A DNA stretch of 64,000 bases from Gammaproteobacteria bacterium. GTDB lineage: Bacteria; Pseudomonadota; Gammaproteobacteria; Steroidobacterales; Steroidobacteraceae. The number at the start of each line of letters is the position of its first letter. Position 1 is the first letter of the stretch. A program made the position numbers and the translations under genes. The notes under the pieces were generated by a model. It was given only the letters and a program-made list of their open reading frames with translations, did not search any database and had not been told where the DNA came from. Shown piece by piece: positions 57,414 through 64,000 of this stretch. Location: positions 248,001 through 312,000 of the forward strand of contig PKRE01000002.1 in NCBI GenBank assembly GCA_017577615.1, given 5' to 3'.

Positions 57414-57512
57414 TGTGATGCTCCGGATCGTCTGCTGCCTGGAACAGTGCAATAGCCATGCCAAGCGTCAGAATACGTCATATCGCGGTCATAGGTTCTC
57501 ACGGCCAATTTT

Positions 57513-57535
57513 GATGTGACGAGAATCGTCACATC
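57513..57535. promoter_or_regulatory. 10-bp inverted repeat, operator or hairpin
   Basis: GATGTGACGA and TCGTCACATC are exact inverted copies with a 3-bp spacer, 100 bp upstream of the 79-residue gene. The half-site TGTGACG is the same as in CRP-type operator 1, but the spacing between TGTGA and TCACA is 9, not 6. It could equally be a short RNA hairpin. Confidence 0.55.
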
Positions 57536-57639
57536 CTGACCTGAAGGTGTGGAAAGCGTTCGCAGGGAGGGACGCGGAGCAGGGAGGCTTGGGGCTCGGG
57601 GTACGAGCGAGGCTGCAGTCCCCAGCCCAGGCCCCGGGC

Positions 57640-58584
57640 CTAGAAATCCACTTCGATGCTGAGCTTCAGCGTGTGATCGGCGGTGTGTGAGGTCAATCCT
57701 TCGAGCAAGCCCAACCCAATGGTCAAGGTTGCGGCTTCTTCCTCACCGCGCTGTCTAGGACCGAACGTCAATGGATGTGCAAAGTAGAGCACTGGGCCGA
57801 GACGATGCTGGTCGGAGTCGCCGAAGCGTTCGGCCGCTTCGGACCGATGACCAGTGTTGCCGAGCCGTTCAATGGTCCCGTAGCCCTCGAGCGCCAAGGC
57901 CCAGCGCGAGGAGAACCGGTGCATGAGCTGGAGTGCGTAGGCAAAGTCCCATTTGTCATCGCGCGGCTCGTCTTGCTCGCGTTTGCCACCGAAGGCTCGC
58001 ACAAGCGCCGGTACGGCAGCAAAGAACCATGGACCGGATTGATATTCGATGATCGGACCGAGTATGAGGCTGTTCGGGCCCTCTTGATCGATCGGTCCTT
58101 CGACTTCGACGACGACGCCAAGCCCAGCTCCGTCCTCATCCCGCGGCACGAGCACGGCTACGATCTCGGCGCCGATCTCCTCGAGGCGCAAGCCCTCGAA
58201 TTCGTTCGCGAATGTGCTGCTGCCGGGATCGTCGATACGTTCGTTCTCGAGCTCGATGCCGAAGCGCATCTTCACGCGGCTCGTCCAGCCGATCTCGAGC
58301 TCCAGCGCATAACGCTCGCGGAAGAGAGCGTTCTCATCCATGATGACAGCGCCGTCCTCGTCGGTGGCGATTCGCCGCCGCGGCTGATCCCAGGCCCACG
58401 CATTTTGGCTCTGGAATTCGAGCAAGCCTGGTGCGCTCTCCAGTGTCTTCAGCTCGAATTGGCCGATGAATGGCTCGGCAGCGGCATGAGGGGAGATGAC
58501 GGCGACGCACAAAGAGGCTAGACAACGCCGCCTGAGCCGAATGAACGGCTGCGATGGCGGGTGTGCTGGAACGCGCGAGCTCAC
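57640..58584 (-). CDS. outer-membrane beta-barrel protein of unknown function
   Basis: The 314-residue protein has a signal peptide (ending near PHAAA) and then alternating strands with many Glu, Trp and Phe residues (YALELEIGWTSRVKMRFGIELENE, WFFAAVPALVRAFGG), finishing in LSIEVDF with the C-terminal Phe of outer-membrane proteins. The segment GLLEFQSQNAWAWDQPRR is unlike classic porins. No specific family is recognised. Confidence 0.75.
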   Translation of the reverse strand: MSSRVPAHPPSQPFIRLRRRCLASLCVAVISPHAAAEPFIGQFELKTLESAPGLLEFQSQNAWAWDQPRRRIATDEDGAVIMDENALFRERYALELEIGWTSRVKMRFGIELENERIDDPGSSTFANEFEGLRLEEIGAEIVAVLVPRDEDGAGLGVVVEVEGPIDQEGPNSLILGPIIEYQSGPWFFAAVPALVRAFGGKREQDEPRDDKWDFAYALQLMHRFSSRWALALEGYGTIERLGNTGHRSEAAERFGDSDQHRLGPVLYFAHPLTFGPRQRGEEEAATLTIGLGLLEGLTSHTADHTLKLSIEVDF

Positions 58585-58638
58585 GTGTGCATCTATCGCA
58601 CGCCCGCAAGCGGGCCGCTATACGTACGCAGCCCAGCG

Positions 58639-60609
58639 CTACGCGAGGCGCGATAGCTCGTCGACTGCGCGTGCGGCCTCGTCTATCGCAGCATGCGCAT
58701 AGGCACTCCATGCTGCGTCCGAGTTCGCGATCGCGACGCGACCGACGGGGACACGGGCGACATCTTGCAGCGACAACTCCTCATCGCTGTCGAAGAGGCT
58801 GTTGAAGCCGTAGGCGTATCCGTGACCCCATCGGAAGACGGTAATGCCAGCGACGTCTCGTTCTGGATCGAATCTTGATCCCAGTATCCGCGAAAGCTCG
58901 TCGAATGCGTGACGCTCGAACTCACGGTAAGGACTGCTTTGCAGTCGCTGGCGCCCCGCCTGCCAAGCAGCGCGTTGATCCCGATGGCCTGCCGTGACGG
59001 GAACGTGGACCAGATGAGCAACGATCGGGTCGCGTGGTGTTTTGGCAAATCGATATCCGCCCATGCTCACCGGGTAATCGAGCTTCAAGCGCGAGTAGAA
59101 GCCGATCGTGTTGTGGACATCGTGCACGCCTGCTTCCGCCCACGGTTCCCAGTTGCGTAGGGCAACTTTCACATAGACGATGGGGGCCTTGACGCTGCGG
59201 GAGAGTGCCATGCGCTGTCTCTCTGAGAGCTCTCGCATGATGTAAGGCAACATCGCATGATAGCCGGCGTATACGACTCGTTTGGCCTGAAGACGACGCA
59301 GGCGATTGCGCTCGATGTAACCGACGTCCACGCAGCCGCGGACGTTTCGCAGGCTGAGCACCGTGCTTTCGAGCCGAAGCTGGGTGCGCGGGTCCGCGTC
59401 GAGCTTCGTGTAGTCGAAGGGCGCGAGCACGATGTCGTGCATGGAGTTGCCGGGTGCAACGCCTGGCAGCAGTTTGCGGACGAGCAAGCGTGCGAGCGAG
59501 GCATTGCCGTCCGGGAAATGGTAGATGTAAGGCTCCTCAAGTTTTGCTGCATCGCTTGGGTGGATTGGAAGCCCTAGACCTTGAAAGCCCGGGTAGCCGC
59601 TGCTTGCTGCGACGAAAGCAGGTAACAGGTCGCTGCCAAGGGCGTAGAAGTGATGCGGTCGCATATGGAAGACGCGCGCCGCGCCCTGGGTGAGTCCCCA
59701 GTGCTTCGTCAAGAACGCGTGATAACTCAGCGACGCGAGCCTCTCGATTTTTCGTGCAATCGAGTCTCGCGGCCAGAAATCTCGCCGCTCCTGATAAAGT
59801 GCAACCAGCGCCGCTCGTGCCTTGGCATCGAGCGGAAACCCCTCGATGAACGCCCGAATAGGGCGTGCATGGAGATGCTCGGGCGGAATGTCGTCAGCAA
59901 CGAGCCGCGTCGGATCGCCCGTCACCAACTTGTCGATGCCGAATGCTTCCCGTTTGAACAGGAGCCCGCGGGACAGACCGAGGTTCGGATACAGCGTGCG
60001 ATCGAACGCGGTTTCAAGATACTGAAGGTCGATCCCGAGCTCCCGTAGCAGGCTCAGTGCGGGCTCGCTCCACAGACTGTACGGAGACTGGATCGATTCG
60101 CTGCCACCGTAGGTGATCAGCAAGCGTTTGCCGACCCGCATTTCGCAGCGGCGCGCGTGTCCGCCAAAGTCGTCATGATTGTCCAGGATGAGAATGCGAG
60201 CCCGCGGATGACGCTGGCGATAGAAGTACGCCGCTGCCAAGCCGCTGATGCCGGCACCGACGACGAGGAGGTCGACATCTCCGGCGCTCGGCAGGTTTTC
60301 GAACGGGAAGGCTTGCCCGTCTCGCAACGCATGCGCCGCCGCGTATGAAGCATCAGTGCTGCCCTGCATGCCGGTCAGCGCGGGTGGGTAGCTTTCCTGC
60401 GCCCAGACCATCGGCGCTGACGTCAGGGTTCCTCCAAGCGAGATCGCAACGCCGTTGAGGAAGTCGCGCCGCGTCATGCCCTCGGCCACCGCAGCCTCCA
60501 CTAGCTCGGAAACCCGGGAGTGTACTGCCTCGGGAGGCCTGCGCTCGTGGTCCACTCGCGCAGGCACGGCCCGCTGTGCCTCGACTTGCAAAGCGAGGCC
60601 CCGAATCAT
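58639..60609 (-). CDS. Tat-exported FAD/NAD(P)-binding oxidoreductase, spermidine-dehydrogenase-like
   Basis: The predicted Tat motif TRRDFLNGVAISLGG is near residue 45, followed by YPPALTGMQGS and a Rossmann FAD motif VDLLVVGAGISGLAAAYFYRQ. Later segments (GGYRFAKTPRDPIVAHLVHVPVT, WGHGYAYGFNSLFD) are typical of a family often annotated as spermidine dehydrogenase or NAD(P)-binding protein. The 656-residue start at ATG 60609 is uncertain; a GTG at 60660 and an ATG at 60477, right at the Tat motif, are alternatives. The gene is divergent from ybiI, with about 43 bp between the chosen starts. Confidence 0.8.
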   Translation of the reverse strand: MIRGLALQVEAQRAVPARVDHERRPPEAVHSRVSELVEAAVAEGMTRRDFLNGVAISLGGTLTSAPMVWAQESYPPALTGMQGSTDASYAAAHALRDGQAFPFENLPSAGDVDLLVVGAGISGLAAAYFYRQRHPRARILILDNHDDFGGHARRCEMRVGKRLLITYGGSESIQSPYSLWSEPALSLLRELGIDLQYLETAFDRTLYPNLGLSRGLLFKREAFGIDKLVTGDPTRLVADDIPPEHLHARPIRAFIEGFPLDAKARAALVALYQERRDFWPRDSIARKIERLASLSYHAFLTKHWGLTQGAARVFHMRPHHFYALGSDLLPAFVAASSGYPGFQGLGLPIHPSDAAKLEEPYIYHFPDGNASLARLLVRKLLPGVAPGNSMHDIVLAPFDYTKLDADPRTQLRLESTVLSLRNVRGCVDVGYIERNRLRRLQAKRVVYAGYHAMLPYIMRELSERQRMALSRSVKAPIVYVKVALRNWEPWAEAGVHDVHNTIGFYSRLKLDYPVSMGGYRFAKTPRDPIVAHLVHVPVTAGHRDQRAAWQAGRQRLQSSPYREFERHAFDELSRILGSRFDPERDVAGITVFRWGHGYAYGFNSLFDSDEELSLQDVARVPVGRVAIANSDAAWSAYAHAAIDEAARAVDELSRLA

Positions 60610-60652
60610 ATAGGGGAGTTGGTTTCGTTGGTGTCTTGGAGAGGAGCAGTAG

Positions 60653-60919
60653 ATGGCCACAGGCTGGGCCGGCGATGGCGCCGTCCACGATCAAATCGAG
60701 GCTACGATTGAGGATGCAGTGAATCGAGCGAAGAGCCGCTTACCAAGCGGAGAAAGTCTCACGCACTGCGCACAATGCCTCGCTCCGATTCCAGAGGCGC
60801 GTCGGCGCGCGATTCCGGGCGTGCGACTCTGCGTTACCTGCCAGGAGGAGCAGGACCGTCAAACGACTCATTTCACTGGCTACAACCGCCGCGGCAGCAA
60901 AGACAGCCAGTTACGCTAA
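60653..60919 (+). CDS. ybiI: YbiI, DksA/TraR-family C4 zinc-finger protein
   Basis: The 88-residue protein agrees with E. coli YbiI nearly throughout: MATGWAGDGAVHDQIEATIEDA, GESLTHCAQC, RRAIPGVRLCVTCQ and the tail GYNRRGSKDSQLR. All four cysteines of the zinc finger are present (39, 42, 60, 63), in contrast to the two-Cys DksA at 12-13 kb. The ATG at 60653 has GGAGAGGAGCAG upstream. Function in RNA polymerase binding is inferred from the family. Confidence 0.93.
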   Translation: MATGWAGDGAVHDQIEATIEDAVNRAKSRLPSGESLTHCAQCLAPIPEARRRAIPGVRLCVTCQEEQDRQTTHFTGYNRRGSKDSQLR

Positions 60920-61171
60920 TGTGGCGACTGGGGCCACACCGGTTTCGTTTCTTCTGCCCGCACTCTAAGCCGCGTGCTCGGAGCCCTGGTCGGCCGCGGG
61001 TCGTAGCCGAATGATGTCCTCGTCGCACCGGTAGTCCGATCCGCCAACCAGGCATTCCCTCACAACATAATTGGGTAAGATCGTCTACCTTACTGGCGAC
61101 GCTTTCAGCACGCTTCCGCTGGGGAAAGCTGCTGGTGGCGACTCGAACAACCAATACGAACTCGAATCGGA
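60920..61171 (+). other. intergenic region ybiI / PBP7-like gene
   Basis: 252 bp with no gene. A TAAGAT hexamer near 61075 could be a -10 box for the downstream gene; no clear -35 was seen. Confidence 0.5.
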
Positions 61172-62164
61172 ATGCGGATTCCTCGAACTCGCATCGTCCT
61201 TGCGACTGCGCTGCTGGTCGCGCACGTTACGGAGGCGGCTCCATCCCTCACCCGTGCCCCTGACGTCACCTCGTCCAGGCGAGCGAACCTCGAGATGCAA
61301 GCGAGCGCGGGTTCGTATTGGACCTTGGCGGGTCGACCGGATGTTCGTTCTGCTTCGGTCGTGGTCTTCGACGAAGACGACGGATCGGTGCTGTATGCGA
61401 AGGATGCCGCACGGGTGCGTCCGATCGCGTCGATCACGAAGCTGATGACCGCCATCGTGGTGCGGGAGGCAAGTCTGCCGCTCGATGAGCCGATCACCAT
61501 CACTGAAGCGGATCGTGATACGTTGCGGGGAACAACGTCGCGTCTCCTCATTGGCACGACGCTCACGCGCGACGATCTGCTCCATCTTGCCCTTATGTCC
61601 TCCGAGAATCGGGCTGCTCATGCGCTCGGACGGACTTACCCCGGCGGGCTGACTGCCTTTCTCCGTGCGGCGAACAAGAAGGCACGGGAACTGGGAATGA
61701 CCACGGCGCGGTTTGTCGATCCCACTGGCTTGTCGAGTGGCAACGTTGCCAGCGCTCAGGACCTGGTCAAGCTCGTGCGCGCAGCCGCAATGGATCCACT
61801 GATCCGCGAATACTCCACGAGCCCCAGCCACGTCGTGGTGGTGGGCGGCAAGCTGCTGGAGTTCCGCAACAGCAATTCACTCGTCACGAAAGACGAGTGG
61901 CACATAGCACTGCAGAAAACTGGTTATACGTCTGATGCCGGGCGTTGCCTTGTGATGACGGCCTACGTGCGAGAGCGCCCGGTCGTCATGGTTCTGCTCA
62001 ATTCCGTCGGTCGTTACACGCGTATTGCCGATGCACAACGTGTGCGTACATGGATGGAGTCAGGCGACGGCGTAGATCAGTTCGCGCGCTCGCCGCGATC
62101 GGCGGCATTCCATACCACCTATGCCGGCAAGGAAGACGGGGACGCCAAAGCGGTCTCTCACTAG
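61172..62164 (+). CDS. D-alanyl-D-alanine endopeptidase, PBP7/PbpG-like (S11)
   Basis: The 330-residue precursor has a signal peptide (ending near TEAAP) and the S11 active-site set: SITK (Ser87, Lys90), SEN (144-146) and KTG (249-251). The region EFRNSNSLV and FVDPTGLSSGN fits PbpG/DacD-type enzymes that cleave peptidoglycan cross-links in the periplasm. The C-terminus has no amphipathic membrane anchor like DacA, favouring PBP7. The start lacks a strong ribosome-binding site. Confidence 0.9.
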   Translation: MRIPRTRIVLATALLVAHVTEAAPSLTRAPDVTSSRRANLEMQASAGSYWTLAGRPDVRSASVVVFDEDDGSVLYAKDAARVRPIASITKLMTAIVVREASLPLDEPITITEADRDTLRGTTSRLLIGTTLTRDDLLHLALMSSENRAAHALGRTYPGGLTAFLRAANKKARELGMTTARFVDPTGLSSGNVASAQDLVKLVRAAAMDPLIREYSTSPSHVVVVGGKLLEFRNSNSLVTKDEWHIALQKTGYTSDAGRCLVMTAYVRERPVVMVLLNSVGRYTRIADAQRVRTWMESGDGVDQFARSPRSAAFHTTYAGKEDGDAKAVSH

Positions 62165-62187
62165 AGGAGGCCGGGCGTAGCGAACAG

Positions 62188-62207
62188 GCGCGCGAAAGCG
62201 CGCTTTT
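62188..62207 (+). terminator. terminator of the PBP7-like gene
   Basis: GCGCGC-GAAA-GCGCGC followed by TTTT: a 6-bp GC stem with a GNRA tetraloop and a T-run, 23 bp after the stop. Confidence 0.85.
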
Positions 62208-62352
62208 CGCTCGAGCCCCCAAGGCGCGGCGTGCTTCCGCTTCTGTGCCCCCGCTGCGCACGCAGCGCGCGGCTTTCTCCTGCAGGTCTCGAGCGGCGTG
62301 ATCGGCGCCCGCTCAGCAGCTACACTGCGCGCCTTCGATTGAGCGTGCCTAC

Positions 62353-63591
62353 ATGACCCCGCAGCATCCCACGGTTGATTCTCGCTCGTTTGCCGCGCTT
62401 CGTCATCCGGGCTATCGAGGTTTCTTTTTCAGCTTTGCCGGCGCGATGATGGCCGACAACATCGAGCACGTCATCAGCTACTGGGTCATCTTCGGCAAGT
62501 TCCAGTCGGCGGCGCTCGCCGGTTTCGCAGTCATCGCACACTGGCTGCCGTTCCTGTTGCTGTCCGTTCACGCCGGTGCGCTCGCAGATCGTTTCGATGC
62601 GCGCCGAGTGATTCAAGCGGGCATGCTGCTCTTCATGGGCGTATCGGTTGCCTGGGGCGTGTTGTTCGCCACCGACACGCTCGAGATGTGGCATGCGATG
62701 GTGTTGCTCGTCTTGCATGGTCTTGCAGGAGTGCTGTGGAGCCCGGCCTCGCAAGTGCTCTTGCATCACGTGGTGCCGCTCGAGACCTTGCCGAGTGCCG
62801 TGAGGCTCAATGCGACGGCGCGCCAGCTCGGGCTCTTAGCCGGTCCGGCCGTGGGCGGGCTCATCCTCATCGTGATGGGGCCGATCTACGGCATTTTCTT
62901 CAACGCCTTGTTGTACCTGCCTACGTTCCTGTGGCTCATGAGGGCTCCGTACGATCCTGCGGCCCATCCGAGAAGCCAGCGGGCCATCGGGGGATTTCGC
63001 GACATCTTCGACACGATCAAAGAAGTCGCAGGTCATCGCACTTTGTCGGCCATGATCGCACTTGCTGGCGCGGCCTCGCTTTTCATAGGCAATGCCTATC
63101 ACGCACAGATGCCCGAATTCGCGCACGCGCTCGGGCAGACCGAGGCCGATTTCTACTACAGCATGCTGTTGGCAGCCGACGCGGCGGGAGCGCTTACTGC
63201 GGGCTTGGTGCTGGAAAGCCGCGGTCTGCTGCCGCCAAGGTCGCGCACGGCCTTCATGCTCGCCATCATCTGGTGCTGTGCTCTGGCAGGATTCGCGTTG
63301 TCGCCGTTCTATGTGCTGGCACTCGTGCTCCTTTTCGTGGCGGGGTTTACCGAGCTGTCGTTCAACTCCATGGCGCAAACGCTCGTGCAATTGAATGCAC
63401 CGCCTGCCATTCGCGGCCGCGTGATCGGGCTGTTCACGATGTCGGCGCTCGGCCTTAGAACGTTCAGCGGCGTGTCGGTCGGTCTTGTCGGGAGCCTGAT
63501 CGGCATTCACAGCTCGCTGGCGCTGAGCGCGGTAGCGTTCGCGCTGTTGAGCGTGGGACTGCTGCTGATGATGCGACGGGCACCTCAGTAG
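62353..63591 (+). CDS. MFS transporter (MFS_3 / EntS-like)
   Basis: The 412-residue integral membrane protein has about 12 helices and a typical MFS_3 layout: LRHPGYRGFFFSFAGAMMADNIEHVISYW at the start, the loop 2-3 motif GALADRFDARR and AVRLNATARQLGLLAGPAVGG in the N-half, and the GAASLFIGNAYHAQMPEF helix in the C-half. Related proteins export siderophores or drugs, but the substrate cannot be read here. The gene stands alone, about 190 bp after the PBP7-like gene. Confidence 0.88.
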   Translation: MTPQHPTVDSRSFAALRHPGYRGFFFSFAGAMMADNIEHVISYWVIFGKFQSAALAGFAVIAHWLPFLLLSVHAGALADRFDARRVIQAGMLLFMGVSVAWGVLFATDTLEMWHAMVLLVLHGLAGVLWSPASQVLLHHVVPLETLPSAVRLNATARQLGLLAGPAVGGLILIVMGPIYGIFFNALLYLPTFLWLMRAPYDPAAHPRSQRAIGGFRDIFDTIKEVAGHRTLSAMIALAGAASLFIGNAYHAQMPEFAHALGQTEADFYYSMLLAADAAGALTAGLVLESRGLLPPRSRTAFMLAIIWCCALAGFALSPFYVLALVLLFVAGFTELSFNSMAQTLVQLNAPPAIRGRVIGLFTMSALGLRTFSGVSVGLVGSLIGIHSSLALSAVAFALLSVGLLLMMRRAPQ

Positions 63592-63648
63592 GGATCCGAT
63601 GCCCGAGCTCGTGTACGCTGCGTGCATGGTGAGCAGCGCGTGCACCTC

Positions 63649-63676
63649 GTGGCCGGCGCGCGTACGCGCCGGCCAC
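63649..63676. terminator. bidirectional GC hairpin after the MFS gene
   Basis: GTGGCCGGCGCG and CGCGCCGGCCAC form a perfect 12-bp stem with CGTA loop between converging genes. There is no T-tract. Confidence 0.7.
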
Positions 63677-63688
63677 GACGGTCCCAAG

Positions 63689-64000
63689 CTAATGTCCGCT
63701 CGCAAGCGATTCTTGGGCAAGTGTGACGGGGCGGTATCCACCCCGCGTTCTGAAATAAAGCAATAGACCAAGATAGCTCAGCAGCATGATGGTCGGGAAG
63801 ATCGTGATCTTCGCGAGCGCACCCTGTTTCGCGGCGCGTTCCACCGCGCGTACTTGTTCCTGCTGTTGGAATGGCAGCTGGGCGACTTTGTCTGCGTCGA
63901 CAGCTGAGTAGCTACCGAGGAAATAGCTGTCTTGCCGTGCGATCTCGCTGTAGACGCCGGGTATCCGGGCTTCGATAGCGGTCTGTGCGGAGCGCTCCTG
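63689..64000 (-). CDS. C-terminal end of a membrane transporter, probably MFS-type (partial)
   Basis: The gene enters from the right edge; 103 residues are visible to the TAG at 63689-63691. They comprise a hydrophilic, Gln-rich stretch (IPGVYSEIARQDSYFLGSYSAVD), then a last membrane helix (KITIFPTIMLLSYLGLLLYF) and the tail RTRGGYRPV. That helix-plus-tail is typical for the C-terminus of a sub-group of MFS transporters, so the call is by similarity of the tail only. Confidence 0.65.
   Translation of the reverse strand, partial: QERSAQTAIEARIPGVYSEIARQDSYFLGSYSAVDADKVAQLPFQQQEQVRAVERAAKQGALAKITIFPTIMLLSYLGLLLYFRTRGGYRPVTLAQESLASGH

Overview
The window is a 64-kb stretch of high-GC bacterial chromosome. 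Its gene content and order are those of a gammaproteobacterium: metY-type initiator tRNA-rimP-nusA-infB-rbfA-truB-rpsO-pnp, dksA-gluQ, smc-zipA-ligA, and gyrA-serC-(serA)-pheA-hisC-aroA-cmk-rpsA-ihfB-lapA. The mtaD-ubiG...yciK block divergent from gyrA is arranged much as in Pseudomonas. A PhaR regulator, class II-type AroA motifs, a large TonB receptor and a receptor-type Ser/Thr kinase with TPRs would fit a Nevskiales/Steroidobacter-like or Xanthomonadales-like lineage. That placement is an inference from content only. I see no insertion sequence, prophage, CRISPR array or replication origin.

Layout. 1-10.4 kb: the end of nuoN, then initiator tRNA and the translation/RNA cluster, with two strong intrinsic terminators between the tRNA and rimP. 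10.4-12.9 kb (minus): dksA, gluQ, phaR. 13.2-19.9 kb: smc, zipA, ligA. 19.9-21.7 kb (minus): yciB, bolA and a parvulin lipoprotein. 21.8-26.9 kb: yciO, trpS, scpA, scpB and an RluB-like protein whose catalytic Asp is replaced by Gln. 26.8-32.0 kb (minus): mtaD-like, ubiG, rmuC, a squalene/phytoene-synthase-like gene and a YciK-like SDR. 32.2-44.4 kb: gyrA and the serine/aromatic/histidine genes, cmk, rpsA, ihfB, lapA. 44.6-46.0 kb: a ComEA-like protein and galU.

From 46 kb the content becomes accessory and envelope-directed: a subtilase with a GlyGly-CTERM-like tail, two small lipoproteins, a TonB-dependent receptor, a transmembrane Ser/Thr kinase with a TPR ectodomain, an exported protein made of six 13-residue Pro-rich repeats, a 57-residue exported peptide, ArsC/YffB-like, an outer-membrane barrel, a Tat-exported FAD oxidoreductase, YbiI, a PBP7-like peptidase and MFS transporters.

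The most interesting place is 52.8-56.5 kb. The receptor kinase and the repeat protein/small peptide pair are divergently transcribed. The region between them carries two exact TGTGA-N6-TCACA (CRP-type) palindromes 24 bp apart. The predicted periplasmic TPR half of the kinase and the exported proline-rich repeat protein suggest a sensor-ligand module. The genes, repeats and operators are read from sequence; the functional link is a hypothesis. Other points are a two-cysteine (C-T-C-A) DksA with a long histone-H1-like tail, an initiator tRNA with a U1-U72 mismatch, and the inactive-looking RluB homologue.
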